DNA of 64,000 nucleotides from Trichobilharzia szidati (Eukaryota > Platyhelminthes > Trematoda > Strigeidida > Schistosomatidae): positions 14,456,804-14,520,803 of the forward strand of contig OX235277.1 of assembly GCA_944472155.2 (NCBI GenBank), written 5' to 3'. The position numbers were made by a program, and so were the translations under genes. The notes beneath the pieces were generated by a model. That model made no database searches and had not been told where the DNA came from. It worked only from the letters and a program-made list of their open reading frames with translations. The first letter of the stretch is position 1. The number at the start of each line of letters is the position of its first letter. This document shows positions 33,409 through 44,801 of the stretch, piece after piece.

Positions 33409-34056
33409 TCAAGGTTTGGCTAGTAATGGCTCAGCATCCTTGATGAAATCCAATGTCACCATAACAAGACGCTGTATAGCATCTTATACAAGCACTGTCA
33501 ACGATCTAAAATGGTTTTATATAGCTTTCTACGCGTTTATCAACTTATTCGTACGGAGCAACCATGCTGTGACAAATGGCGGGCTATGGGTGACTTGAGT
33601 GCAGTAAAACAAATCTGCTTGAAATTGGCCAATATTAATCTGCATTCAGTTGAATTCACATCTGGTATTACTTGCAAAAAATGATGTCAAAATCATAAAA
33701 ATTAATCACTCATTTTAAATTAATACACAATTTGAACATAAAACAAGATACGATGCCGCACACAACAAAGTTATATGGAGGAATTGACTTCAAGCTCTAT
33801 TTTTTTCCCAAATATTTGTAATTTATCCGACACGTACTTGGGTTTTTTTTGTTAATGCGAAGACAATATTTCTATATTTCTTCATGTGCTCCATTGAACG
33901 ACTAACTATCAGAATGTGCTCACTAACTGATGTCAGAGAGGACAGCAACCATGTAATTTCACTATAAATCAAATTCATGTAATTTAAATAATACTTATCC
34001 ATGCCTGTACAACTGGTGTGTCCTACATTGATAGGAAATATATATTATTATTATTA
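33409..34056 (+). mobile_element. Family Y 3' UTR, right-arm copy
   Basis: Plus-strand counterpart of 15686-16333, ending in TATTATTATTATTAAG. The Y coding region that should precede it is lost at the gap, where an X2 body stands instead. One T fewer than the left arm near 33518. Confidence 0.7.
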
Positions 34057-34890
34057 AGAAATTAGCAAGAATATATCCACGTTATAAAGAGAGAGGAGAG
34101 TAAGATAAAGTTTTCAAACAGAAGACTATTGCGACAGTGCTTTGACCTTACTGCCTGTGGAATAGTTTAGCTTCCAAATCTGATGTCGTGGCACAAATGT
34201 CTGCCTACTTTCTTCTTGTGGATTGCAGCCTCTTCACAGGATCTAGCAGCATGACAGGAATCCTCCATGATTACTGTGGAGACTATGTTTAAATTTCATT
34301 GAAGTGAATTTTCATCTTCGAAACTAGGAGAAATGACGCGAAAGTTACTAGGACACGAGTGGAAGACATTGACAAGGATAATGAAATCGAACAACTGTGT
34401 TGAAGAATATTGCTCTGTCCAAAGTTATTTGAGAGAGAATGTAGGATTTCGCTGCGGTTTTCCAAAACTGGAAGAGACACTTCTACTTCGGAGATATTTG
34501 GAAATATCTTCCCAGGTAGAAAGCGAGACTAGCATTATTTACTTTACCTTCTATATGCATTTCTTCGTTGATCATAATCACAGTATCCTGATGCGCAAGT
34601 GGTTTTACGGATGATAGCTCATTGATTGATAAGTACGATCATTTTCGAGTGGATAGTGCAACAGGTTGTGGAAGTGGAAAGCTTATATACGTCAAACAAC
34701 CCATTTGTGCAACACACTATAGTCACCCTATTCTTAAACAAATTATTGACTCGGTGTAGGTCGAAATAAAAGTTATCAGAAGTAAACTTATCCTTATAGG
34801 TTTAGTATAGTGACCGCCATAATCCAACCTCGAATACGATAACGTATTCAGCGACATATTTAATGTAGCATCCAATCTTTGCTTCAGTTA
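34057..34890. other. No gene recognised (mirror of 14851-15685)
   Basis: Same AT-rich sequence as the left arm; the 93-codon frame at 34333-34614 is its mirror and matches nothing known to me. Confidence 0.4.
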
Positions 34891-35341
34891 TGATATAATA
34901 ATAATATATTCTCATTTTGTACATGAGGGACGCCAGTTTGCAGGCATCGTCAATATGATAAATTACATATACGATTAGTAGGCATATTTAATAACAGTAA
35001 TTAATTAAAATACATTTTTTCCTACCCGTGTAGGACACACCAATTGTACAGGCATGGATAAGAATTATTTAAATTACATAAATTTTGTTCATGGTTAAAT
35101 AATGTGGTTGCAGTCATTTTGTCTGTAGGAACATTATGATAACTAGTCATACAATGGAGCACATCAAGAAATATAGAAATAGTGTTTTCGCATTAACAAA
35201 AATACCCGAGTATGTTTTGGATAGATTACAAATACTTGGAATAAAAATAAAGCTTAAAGTCATTCCCTCATATAATTTTGGTGAGAACGGCATCGAGTCT
35301 TATTCCTGATTTATATCCAAATTTGGTAATAATTTAAAATA
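34891..35341 (-). mobile_element. Solo CR1 3' end, right-arm copy
   Basis: Mirror of 14400-14850, with the ATAATAATATATTCTCATTTTG tail read reversed on the plus strand. Confidence 0.65.
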
Positions 35342-35995
35342 AGTGATACACTTGCATGGTCCTGTCAGCATTTTCATCGTAACATCACAAGTGAATTGTA
35401 CTCAATGTAGACTAATAATAATGACAGTTAATACTTTCTTATAAACGGGTGTTTTCGAGAAATGCAAGCTATTTTTGCAGACACGATCAGTTATGTTGTA
35501 AGTTACAATCGTGAAGTATTATAAATCAATACCTTTTTATTGGTATGAAGGTACATTTCACAACTGTAATCCAGGTTGCGTCGTTGGTGAAGGCAATGCG
35601 TAATTCACGAGAGAATTGTAAGATATTGGACCAATAATGTTTGCAGATCATTTGTCATTGTAAATGGTCACATATCCACATTCTTCATTCTCATTCAAAA
35701 AGTCAAATGGAAGTTAAACGGGTGAGAGACAAAAGAAGACAAACAACAACAACACAAAAGAAAGCAAGTGGAGTACTTAGGGAGTGATTATTATGTATAT
35801 ATATACATTGATATTCTGTTTAGTAACTAGAATTATTTTGATTCACTAAATAACTAGTCCCGTTATGCTAACTTTTATACTGTGTGAGCTAATATTATTG
35901 TCCTGTGTAAAAATGTCTATCATGTACTCCCAATAATATGAAAATTTATAATTGTAGTTTGTTGTAACTACACAACCCACAAGGTCGCTTCTCTC
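35342..35995. other. No gene recognised (mirror of 13746-14399)
   Basis: AT-rich, no assignable frame. Confidence 0.35.
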
Positions 35996-38963
35996 TTAAT
36001 TATAAATTAATATAACAACCCACTTCTCAGGCTTGAGGCTAGCAACCCCACACTGTAAAGAAACCTGCTGCAGAAACTTCTGCGCGATGTATCTCTTTGA
36101 GGCAAAAGAAAAAGTCTGTGTGAGGACACGGAATGTCCGTACCATGTACGAGATTGGCGAAGCTGCCCAGATCGCAAACGAAATGAAAAGATACAGATTT
36201 CAATTACTGAGGATATGTGAAAGCATATTGAACGGGAATGGACTCACCAAATTGTCAACGGGTGAATCAGTGATCTACTCCGGTCACCCAGAAGATAACC
36301 ACTCGCACATCGAGGGCGTGGCTATCATGATGTCACCAACGGCAACGAAGGTCCTGATGCAATGTGAGGCGATCTCGCCCAGGATAATAACCGCCAGATT
36401 CAACTACAAATGAAGGAAAGTGTCAATTATACAATGCTATGCACCGACCAACAACGCAGACCTCGAAAACAAAGAAGAATTCAACAAAAAACTACAGGCA
36501 ACCATGAACAACACTCCATACTAATGGGAGACATGAACGCCAAACTGGGATCAGACAACACAGGAAGGGAACTCATCATAGGTGGAGAAGCTCTCGGAGA
36601 AATGAATGAAAATGAAGAACTCTTCACCGACTTCTTCGCCTTTGATTAACTAGTGGTTGGTGGCAGCGTATACAAACACAAGTATATCCACAACGCTAAA
36701 TGGGTGCCACCAGATGGGCGAACCAAGACATCGGCTCAGACCACTATCTCGTACAAGGGACAATCCAAATCAAATAAAAGATTTCAGAGAATCAAGAGCT
36801 GCAGATAGACCACAAGCCAAGTTCAACACTCAAAAACTGAAGGATCAGGACACAAAAGACATCTTCACTGCAAGCATAAAGGACAAAGCTGAGACACAAA
36901 TCAACACTGGTGAATAGGTCAGCGTCGAAAAGCACTGGAACAACTTGAAGACAGTGTGGAGTCAAACCTGCATATAGAAGAGACAGGACAAACAATGGCT
37001 CACTACGGACACTTGGAGACTGATAGAACAGAGAGGGATGGTGAAACAAAAGTTTCTCCAGTGCACCGATGAGCAACAAAAACAGGATTTGAAGGCAAAC
37101 TGCAAGACACTGAACAAAAGAGTAAAGAAGAGTGCCAGAGAAGACAAAAGAAAGTATTATGAAACCATGGCAAGTGAGGCAGAACAAGCTGCAGGCAAAA
37201 GAGACCTCGCAACACTTTACCAAAATACTAGGTACCTATCGGGCAAAGTTTGACACAAATCAAGCCGGTGAAGGATGACAACGGAAAGTCACTGACCAAA
37301 GAAGTGGAGCAAAGGAAACACTGAGCTGAACACTTCAAAAGACTCCTAAATCGACTACCACCTACAACGCGTCCAACAATACCAGCAACAGAGACAGAGC
37401 TACCAGTTAACACCAGCCCTCCGACGAAATCAGAAGTCCTGAAGGCAATCAAGATGCTAAAAGCTGGAAAAGCGGCAGGACCAGATGGAATCCCAGCAGA
37501 AGCATTGAAAATGGACCCAGAGACGACGGCAGGCTTGATGATTCCACTACTGGAGAAGGTGTGGAAAGAAGACAAAGTACTCGAGGATTGGAAGAAAGGA
37601 TACTTATTGAAACTACCAAGGAAAGGAGATCTCAGTCAACGCAAGAACTGGCGCGGAATTATGCTCCATTCCAAGCAAAATACTAAGCCGCATCATACTG
37701 GAGAGAATGTAACATGCCCTGGATGAAAAACTCCGACCGGAACAGGCTGGATTCAGGAGAAACAAGTCATGCATTGATCAGATCGCCACATTACGGATCA
37801 TCATTGAACAAAGCTTGGAGTGGCAGTTACCTCTCTATCTCAACTTCATCGACTTTGAAAAGGCCTTTGACAGCGTCGATCGAGAGGTGATTTGGCAACT
37901 ACTTCGCTACTGCGCGTTGCCACCGACAATTATACATCTCATCCAACAGCTGTACGACAATGCTGCATGCCAAGTAATCCACAATGGGAAACTTACGGAA
38001 CACTTCGAAGTGAGGACAGAAGTAAGACAAGGTTGCCTACTATCGCCAATGATTTTCTTGATTGCAGTAGACTGGATAATGCGACAAACAGTGGGCAATG
38101 AGGAAACAGGCATAAAATGGACTCACACAAAGAACTTGGAGGATCTTGACTTCGCCGATGATATATGTCTGATTTCACACAAACTGGAAGATATGCAAGT
38201 GAAAAGTAACAAGTTAGCAGAAGAAGCATCAAAGATAGGACTCCACGTGAACATAGATAAAAATAGAGGTGATGAAAATTCCTGGGTAACACCACCAACA
38301 GCAACAACAACTGACAACAATCAGCATAAATGGGAGGAACCTGAAATAAACAACCTCTTTTACCTACCTGAAAACATCGCTTCAACTACAGGCGGAACTG
38401 ACGAGGAAATGAAAGCAAGAATCGGAAAAGCAAGACAAGCTTTCACTACTCTCACGTCTGTGTGGAGTTCAACAACACTCAGCATCAAAAATAAGATTCG
38501 GATTTTCAACTCAAATGTGAAGTCAGTGCTACTATACGGATCAGAGACTTGGCGCGTCATAAAGAATATCTCAAACAAACTACAGACCTTCATTAACAAT
38601 TGTCTTCGCTCAATACTCAAGATCAGATGACTAGAAAAGATCAGCAACAGAGATCTCTAGCAACAAGCAAACCAACCGGGAACCGATTGTGCAACAAATA
38701 TGCAGGAAGAAATGGAGGTGGATTGGCCATGCTGTGAGGAAACCATCAAGTGACATCACTAGGCAAGTCATTGCTCGAGTGGAACCCGAAAGGTGAGCGG
38801 CGAGTTGGTCGTCAGTGTGAAAGTGACTTTGAGGAGATCATGTGAAGAGGAAATGAAAACGTGTGGGCAGACATGCAGCCAGGTGAAGACGCGAGCAGAG
38901 AACAGAACGCAATGGGGACGCACGGCTGGAGACTTATGTTCTTGTAGGAATTAAAGGATACAA
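35996..38963 (+). mobile_element. RTE family Z, right-arm copy (dead)
   Basis: Plus strand, mirror of 10778-13745. Endonuclease frames at 36033-36413, 36410-36649 and 36657-36917; RT frames at 37038-37253, 37454-37726 and 37740-38630 with FIDFEKAFDSVDR, VRQGCLLSPMIF and DFADDICLIS. All frame breaks coincide with the left arm, so decay preceded the duplication. Few differences, for example Ile for Met near 36577. Confidence 0.8.
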
Positions 38964-41700
38964 TCATAATAATAACATGCTTAATGAACTTAAAATATCT
39001 ATGTAGTGTGAAAAGGAGGGTGTAAGAGTCAGACGCACAAGTGCATTGCCATCTTTGAGCAGTCTGGTGACTGAGGAGATGAACACTGCGACTGTGTTTG
39101 CATCACGCACGTCAGCTAGTAGTCTACTCCAAATGGCTGACAACATTTTAAGGAAGAGGTTGTACCACATGTGAGTCAGACAATGCTCTACAGCAGCTAG
39201 GTTGTGATGGTTTCGAAGATTGTAACTGATGACAGTGATAGTTTTAATTATTGACGTGGAGTAGTGCACCAGCAGATTAGTAAGCTTGTAGTAAAAAATT
39301 ACGTTAAGCTTAGGACGTCTCCTCCAGAGTGGTTCTAATCGTAGTCTGTCGCAACGCTCACAGTATTCGAGACCACTTTCTAAACCAAGAGTTCTTAAGG
39401 TGAATTACCGTTGCACTCCTTCTAATTTAGGCTTGTCATTTTGTCTGAGTCCTTTGAGAATAAACGGACATTATTCTAAAATTGGTCGGACACATACTTT
39501 ATATAATAAAACGCTAGTTTCAAAACAAAAGAAATTGCGAGTAATGCATCCTAGGAGCCTTCGTGTTTTACGTCTGGCATAATCAGTTTGTTCAGAGAAC
39601 GTCAAGTTACCAGAGTATCTGATACCGAGATCTACGACTGAGTTGAGCTTGGCTAGTTTAGATTAGGGGCAAGGTTACTGTTGCCGATACGAATCCAGCC
39701 GCATTTGTGAATGTTGAACTTTAGACAGGATTCAGCACACCATGTTGCGAGACCACTTAGTTCAAGATGTATTTTATATACCATATCGCTTAATTCATGA
39801 GCGAAGCAGGAGCAAACGACTTTGAGTTCGTCAGCATATAGGGATGATTTACCTGAGAGGAAGCATTTGCGAATGATGTTTATGTATACTGTAAATAAAA
39901 GTGGACCTAGGACACTACCTTTCACAACCCTACTTGTGATCTGCCTAGGATGAGACAATACAGATCCAACCTTGTTTATTTGTACCCTGTTGCTTCGAAA
40001 CGATTTTAACCAGCTCAAAAATGGATTGCGAATCCCACATGAATACAGCTTCTCAAAGAGAATACTGTGCGATACCACGTCAAATGCCGTAGATATAGCG
40101 AAGTAGAGAACAACAACTGGCTTAGGTGCTTCGCGACTACTAGTAATGCAGTTGCAAAAGTCGAAGTGGCGAGTAACGCAAGGCCTGTTTTTGAGAAATC
40201 CGTGTTGAGTCCTTGTAACAAGATCTTCCCTAAGTAGACAGTCTGACAATTGATCTTTGACAACTTTCTCCCTGATTCGCGAGAAAACTTGGGTTATATT
40301 TATAGGTCTGTAATTGCGGACGTTTGCCTTATCACCGGATTTATAGTGTGTAATTATGAAGCTAGTTTTCCACTCATTAGGGTAAGTGCCAGTGCCCATA
40401 GATATTGAGAAGAATTTAGGAAGTTTTAGGGGTATATCACACTCACTGTTTTTGAAACTTATAGAAGCAAGGTCATCTGGTCCCGTGCTGGTAGAAGGTT
40501 TCGGGCTTTAAACTGCTTATTCTATTAATTGACTGGTGAACACTATGCCTACGAGGAAAGAGCTAGTAAGGGGGCCGGTTTCAACAGGAATGCATGTTTC
40601 TAAACTGAAATTTGCGAACCACTCACTGAAAATTTCACAGATATTGGCAGGCACATTGTAGATAACTTTGTCGTGAAGTAAATAAGGGATGTCCCTCGTC
40701 GAATGCATTCGTTTTTTAAGCAGTGTTGTGAAGTTATAAACATTGGAGGTGCTTTAAAGTGCCATATATTCTTCGTCGAGGTCGTTTCGATAGCGATGGC
40801 GCCTGATAGATTCAAGAGACTAGTGGACTGAGTGCAGTAGTGACATATTCTTAGTGGAATAGTACTGCTTCTTCAACTCCCTTAACTTATTTCAGTATGC
40901 CCTCGGAATGTATTCAGCTTGGGGTCTACTTAATTTCACCACCTTCTTCGGAGCAACAGTATCTAGACAAAGGATAACATTCCTGTAAAATAGGGACACA
41001 ACAGCCTCCAGGGAGTGAGTGGTAAAATATTTATCCCAGTGACAGTGTCGAATGAGGTCTTGGAATAATCCCCAGTCTGTATGTTTGTAACTACGGCATA
41101 TCAAGCTCCCTGAATCCGGTTTGTTTCCTGTATTTAGTGGTGAGAAAGGCAGAGAGGAGAGTACCATTCTGTGGTCACTACTGGAAAATCTGTTACCCAC
41201 ACAGGTGGAGACTGGGATTGTGTCATGACAAAACACAAGGTCCAACATGTTGTCACCAGGAGTAGGTGTCTGGACGTGTTGCTGCAATCCATAACAATCA
41301 GTAGTGGCAAGTAATTCGTTGAAGCGTTGGGAGCCGGAACTACTGAACCAAATAACTTCTGGAAGATTGAAGTCCCCTGCAATTATTTTGTAATTAGTAC
41401 TAAACGATGAGGCGTGTGCGAATGATTTAGCCAATAACGCATCAGTTTCTCTGGTTGAGTTGGTGCTCGATAAACACAGCCTATGAGAAGCTTGTACTTA
41501 TCTCCTTGTAAGACGACCCATAGTGAATCAGGTACCTCGTTCAGTATTTCATCTTCTACCTTATTGACTACGAATGAGTTATGTATATATATGAGACATC
41601 CTCCACCACGGTTGCTGTCTCTATTTGCACGATGTACAGTGTAATCATCTATGCCTATATGTACATCTTGCAATTGTGTAACTGCCTTTTTAACCACAGT
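38964..41700 (-). mobile_element. CR1 family W, right-arm copy (dead)
   Basis: Minus strand, mirror of 8041-10777. The RT frame 40399-39653 has the same dead motifs (FAISTAFD, VVKGSVLGP, YADE). The endonuclease frame 41434-40892 keeps SSDHRMV where the left arm reads SSNHRMV, so the left arm is the mutated one at this residue. Confidence 0.8.
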
Positions 41701-42689
41701 AAAAATCTGTAGATTACCTGTCCTAATCTAAGCGTGAGTAGCAATAAAATTTCTTAGGAATCTGTCGCAAATAAATCTGAAATAAATCAGAATGAATCTG
41801 ATATTCTCAAAAGTGCATAGCTGAATAATGCGACTACACGTTTCTTACTTCATTGTCAATAATCTTCCGATGTTGAAAACAATAAATACATTCATTCATC
41901 AGGCTTGCATTATCTTCGGAAATGAGTATGATCTGTCAGCTGTGCTCTGTTTTGCTTTCAGGTATCAAAATGTTTGTATGATAAAGCCATGGAAAATTTG
42001 CTATTGTGTTCAGTGGAAGCTTCATGCGGATATTGTTGAAAGTCTCGATGTTGAGAAGGAGATGTATACGTGTACTTCATTGAAAAGACTGAGAGTCAAC
42101 TGAATGAAAACAAAAATGTTTACTTGCATAGAAATAGGCATGAGAAAACAAAAATAGGTTTCTTAATTCAGTGTTGAGAATGTTGAAAACAATAAATATA
42201 TTCACGCATCGTGTGTGCATTATCTTCGGAGATGAGCTTCATATCTTCACTGTGTTTTGTTTTGTTTTCAAATGTCATTATGTTTTCTTGATAGAGACTT
42301 AGATTTGTTTTTCTTTTTCTTTGAAGACAGGCGACATGTCACTTATTGTTAAATGGTCCACGATTGCTTTCATTTTAAATCATTCTCTTCCTCCGTGATC
42401 ACTTGAATTCAATGCTTGACTTTATTTAACTCGTGCTGACACGTACTTATAGAATTTATGGTTAATTTTGAAGAAGATATCTGCACTGGCAATACATATC
42501 TCGTGGATAATATAAATATTTTCAGCTTTCTGTTAGGAGTCTTTTCCCCCATTTCTTACTTCATCGAATAATCCGCTGAATAATCATTGATTATTGTTGC
42601 ATTTTTTACGGTCTTGTATATATTTGATGCCGTGTGTGTTGAATTTTGGAGCTTATTTTTGGTTTCTCTTCACAAACACTTGTTACTTC
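41701..42689. other. No gene recognised (mirror of 7052-8040)
   Basis: Contains the mirror of the weak direct repeat. 41715-41760 resembles 53715-53770 in the same orientation. Confidence 0.4.
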
Positions 42690-43257
42690 TGTTTGAATAT
42701 TTTGGGCTACCGTTTTCCATGTACGTTTCACATCAATTTTTTCATTTTTTATTGCGGTTTACTTAACAAATTATGTATTCTAATCCTGGAGCTATTTAAA
42801 AGGTTGAAAACACAAAACGTTCATATATCTAATTGATTCAAGACAAAGCATCATGGTGTTTGCGACGGGTTTTGAAATGTACACCTTTACGTCACACCAC
42901 TGTTCATGTTATCATTAGTACCAAATACCGGTTCCTGCCTAACAAAATTCTGCATTTTCGGTCCCTTGTGTCGTACGATATTTATCACAATTCTAGTACT
43001 GTCACTCTGGTAGAAACCTGACTCCATGACTCATATGATGACAATATAGTGTCTTTAAATGATTTCGTGGTATTTCGAGAATACCTCATCGTTTCCAAGA
43101 AAAGGTGTGGCGGAGATTTTGCAACGTTTACTCACTCTAAATGGCCCCTTTCTAATAAAATTTGTTACAAATTATCGAATTGCTACATCAATTGCATCAC
43201 TGTGAGTTGTCGCCCGAAACATTTGTCCAAGTAAAAACACATTTATATCTATAATAA
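42690..43257 (+). pseudogene. Family P 5' fragment, right-arm copy, 5' half of a split element
   Basis: Plus strand: 5' UTR with GGGCTACC near 42706, then about 150 codons of endonuclease N-terminus (ISTKYRFLPNKILHF, one TGA after LVET at 43019-43021, DDNIVSLNDF, KKRCGGDFATF, CRPKHLSK). It ends at the X3 insertion. The 3' half resumes at 49622 at the corresponding codon of the intact P element, so the two halves are one element split by X3. Confidence 0.75.
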
Positions 43258-44801
43258 TAATAATAGTATATTCTCATTTTTTACATGAGGGACGCCAGTT
43301 TACAGGCATCATCAATTCGATAAATTACACATACAATTAGTAATTACAGTTAGTAATGATAATATAATAAGGTACATATTTATTCATTCAAATATAGGAC
43401 ACACAAGTTGTATGGGAATGGATAAGAATTATTTAAGTTAAATATTTAAATTACATGATTTACGGTTCAATAACATGGCTGTTGTCATTTTATCTTTAGT
43501 TTGTGGGGAAAATCGGATAACTGGTGATTAAATGGAACACACCAAGAAATATAGAGATATTGACTTCACATTAACAAAAAAACCCAAGTATGCGTTGGAT
43601 GGATTACATATACTTGGGAAAATAAATAAAGCTTGAAGTCAATTCCCCCATAATACAATAAAATGCGTCTTACAATAATATATTCCCACTTTATGCACAT
43701 GAGGGACTCCACTTGACAGGCATCAACAATATGATAATAATGCACACATGGAGTAAAAATGTTTACAATTTTTCACTTACACAAAATATATATACAAGGG
43801 AGGATAATGAAATATTGACCGTAAGTACACTCTGCATAAGTTAAAACAGTTTATATGGCATAATCCTAGGCACAATTATTGTTTGGATTTGTTGAACATG
43901 AGCGAAACAACTGAGTGTTGCGTTACATTTGGTCGATATGGTGGGCCAGTCACAAAAGTATAAAAATGGCTTATAAAACGTCACTCAGTTTACCGTAAAC
44001 GATGTTTTAAGCAATATAAACTGCGAAAGGCTCACCACAGCAGTTAGTATCCAGTTAAACATGCAGAGAAGTAATTATAATTCAGCAACTGGTGAATTTT
44101 TTATTCTTTTCGGTCTGGAACCTGAGTAACTGCGAACCAATCCATACAAAAATGTCGAAAGAGGCATGCAGGAGCAGGATTTTGCCATCGAATGAGTCAT
44201 TGGGATCTGAGATGCAGCTATTAGCATATTTTCGTCATTTCATAGATATCCAGATTTATTGACGCTGTATAGGTAGTGATTTGGATTTGTCATCATGATC
44301 GACATATGGACGAATATTCAAAATCGGAATACAACTTGTTTGCCTTTCGGATTTACTTAATTACATCGCGTGTTGGGTTTGATTGATCTGCGATTTTGAT
44401 ATATTCCGTGGTGTCGCCGTGATTATGGGAAGTGTGCATATGCTTTAAATGCATTACTTTGTTGGCTGTAATCCCCACTGAGTGTATACAACGGGAACTG
44501 TGGATTTATGTATTTCCTGGCCACTGTGGATAAAATATCGCCGCATTCCTTTTGGAAAGGAGACCAGTTGGTGGATTATAAATAATGTCCAAGTAACTTA
44601 TATCCTTCCATGTGATGTTGTGGTGAGTCTCGACCTTGTTTTCTCATATTTCATTCGTATGTTCGTTGTGGTTCAGGCTTTGTATCAGGTAGACATAATT
44701 CGATCGTCTCTTATTTGTATGGGTGTTATTTTCATGACAGCTGCTTTTTTGTCTGAAATTATAGATAAAGGCAAAAGAAACAACAGGTGTAGTCTCTAAG
44801 T

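Larger units (their letters stand above)
33409..44466 (-). repeat. Right arm of the ~11 kb inverted duplication
   Basis: Reverse complement of 5275-16333. Its outer end is at GTTGGC (44461-44466), beyond which it continues directly into the X3 body while the left arm switches to X1. Its inner end abuts the N gap. It is probably the ancestral arrangement: element P on its outer side continues at 49622 once X3 is removed. Confidence 0.9.
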
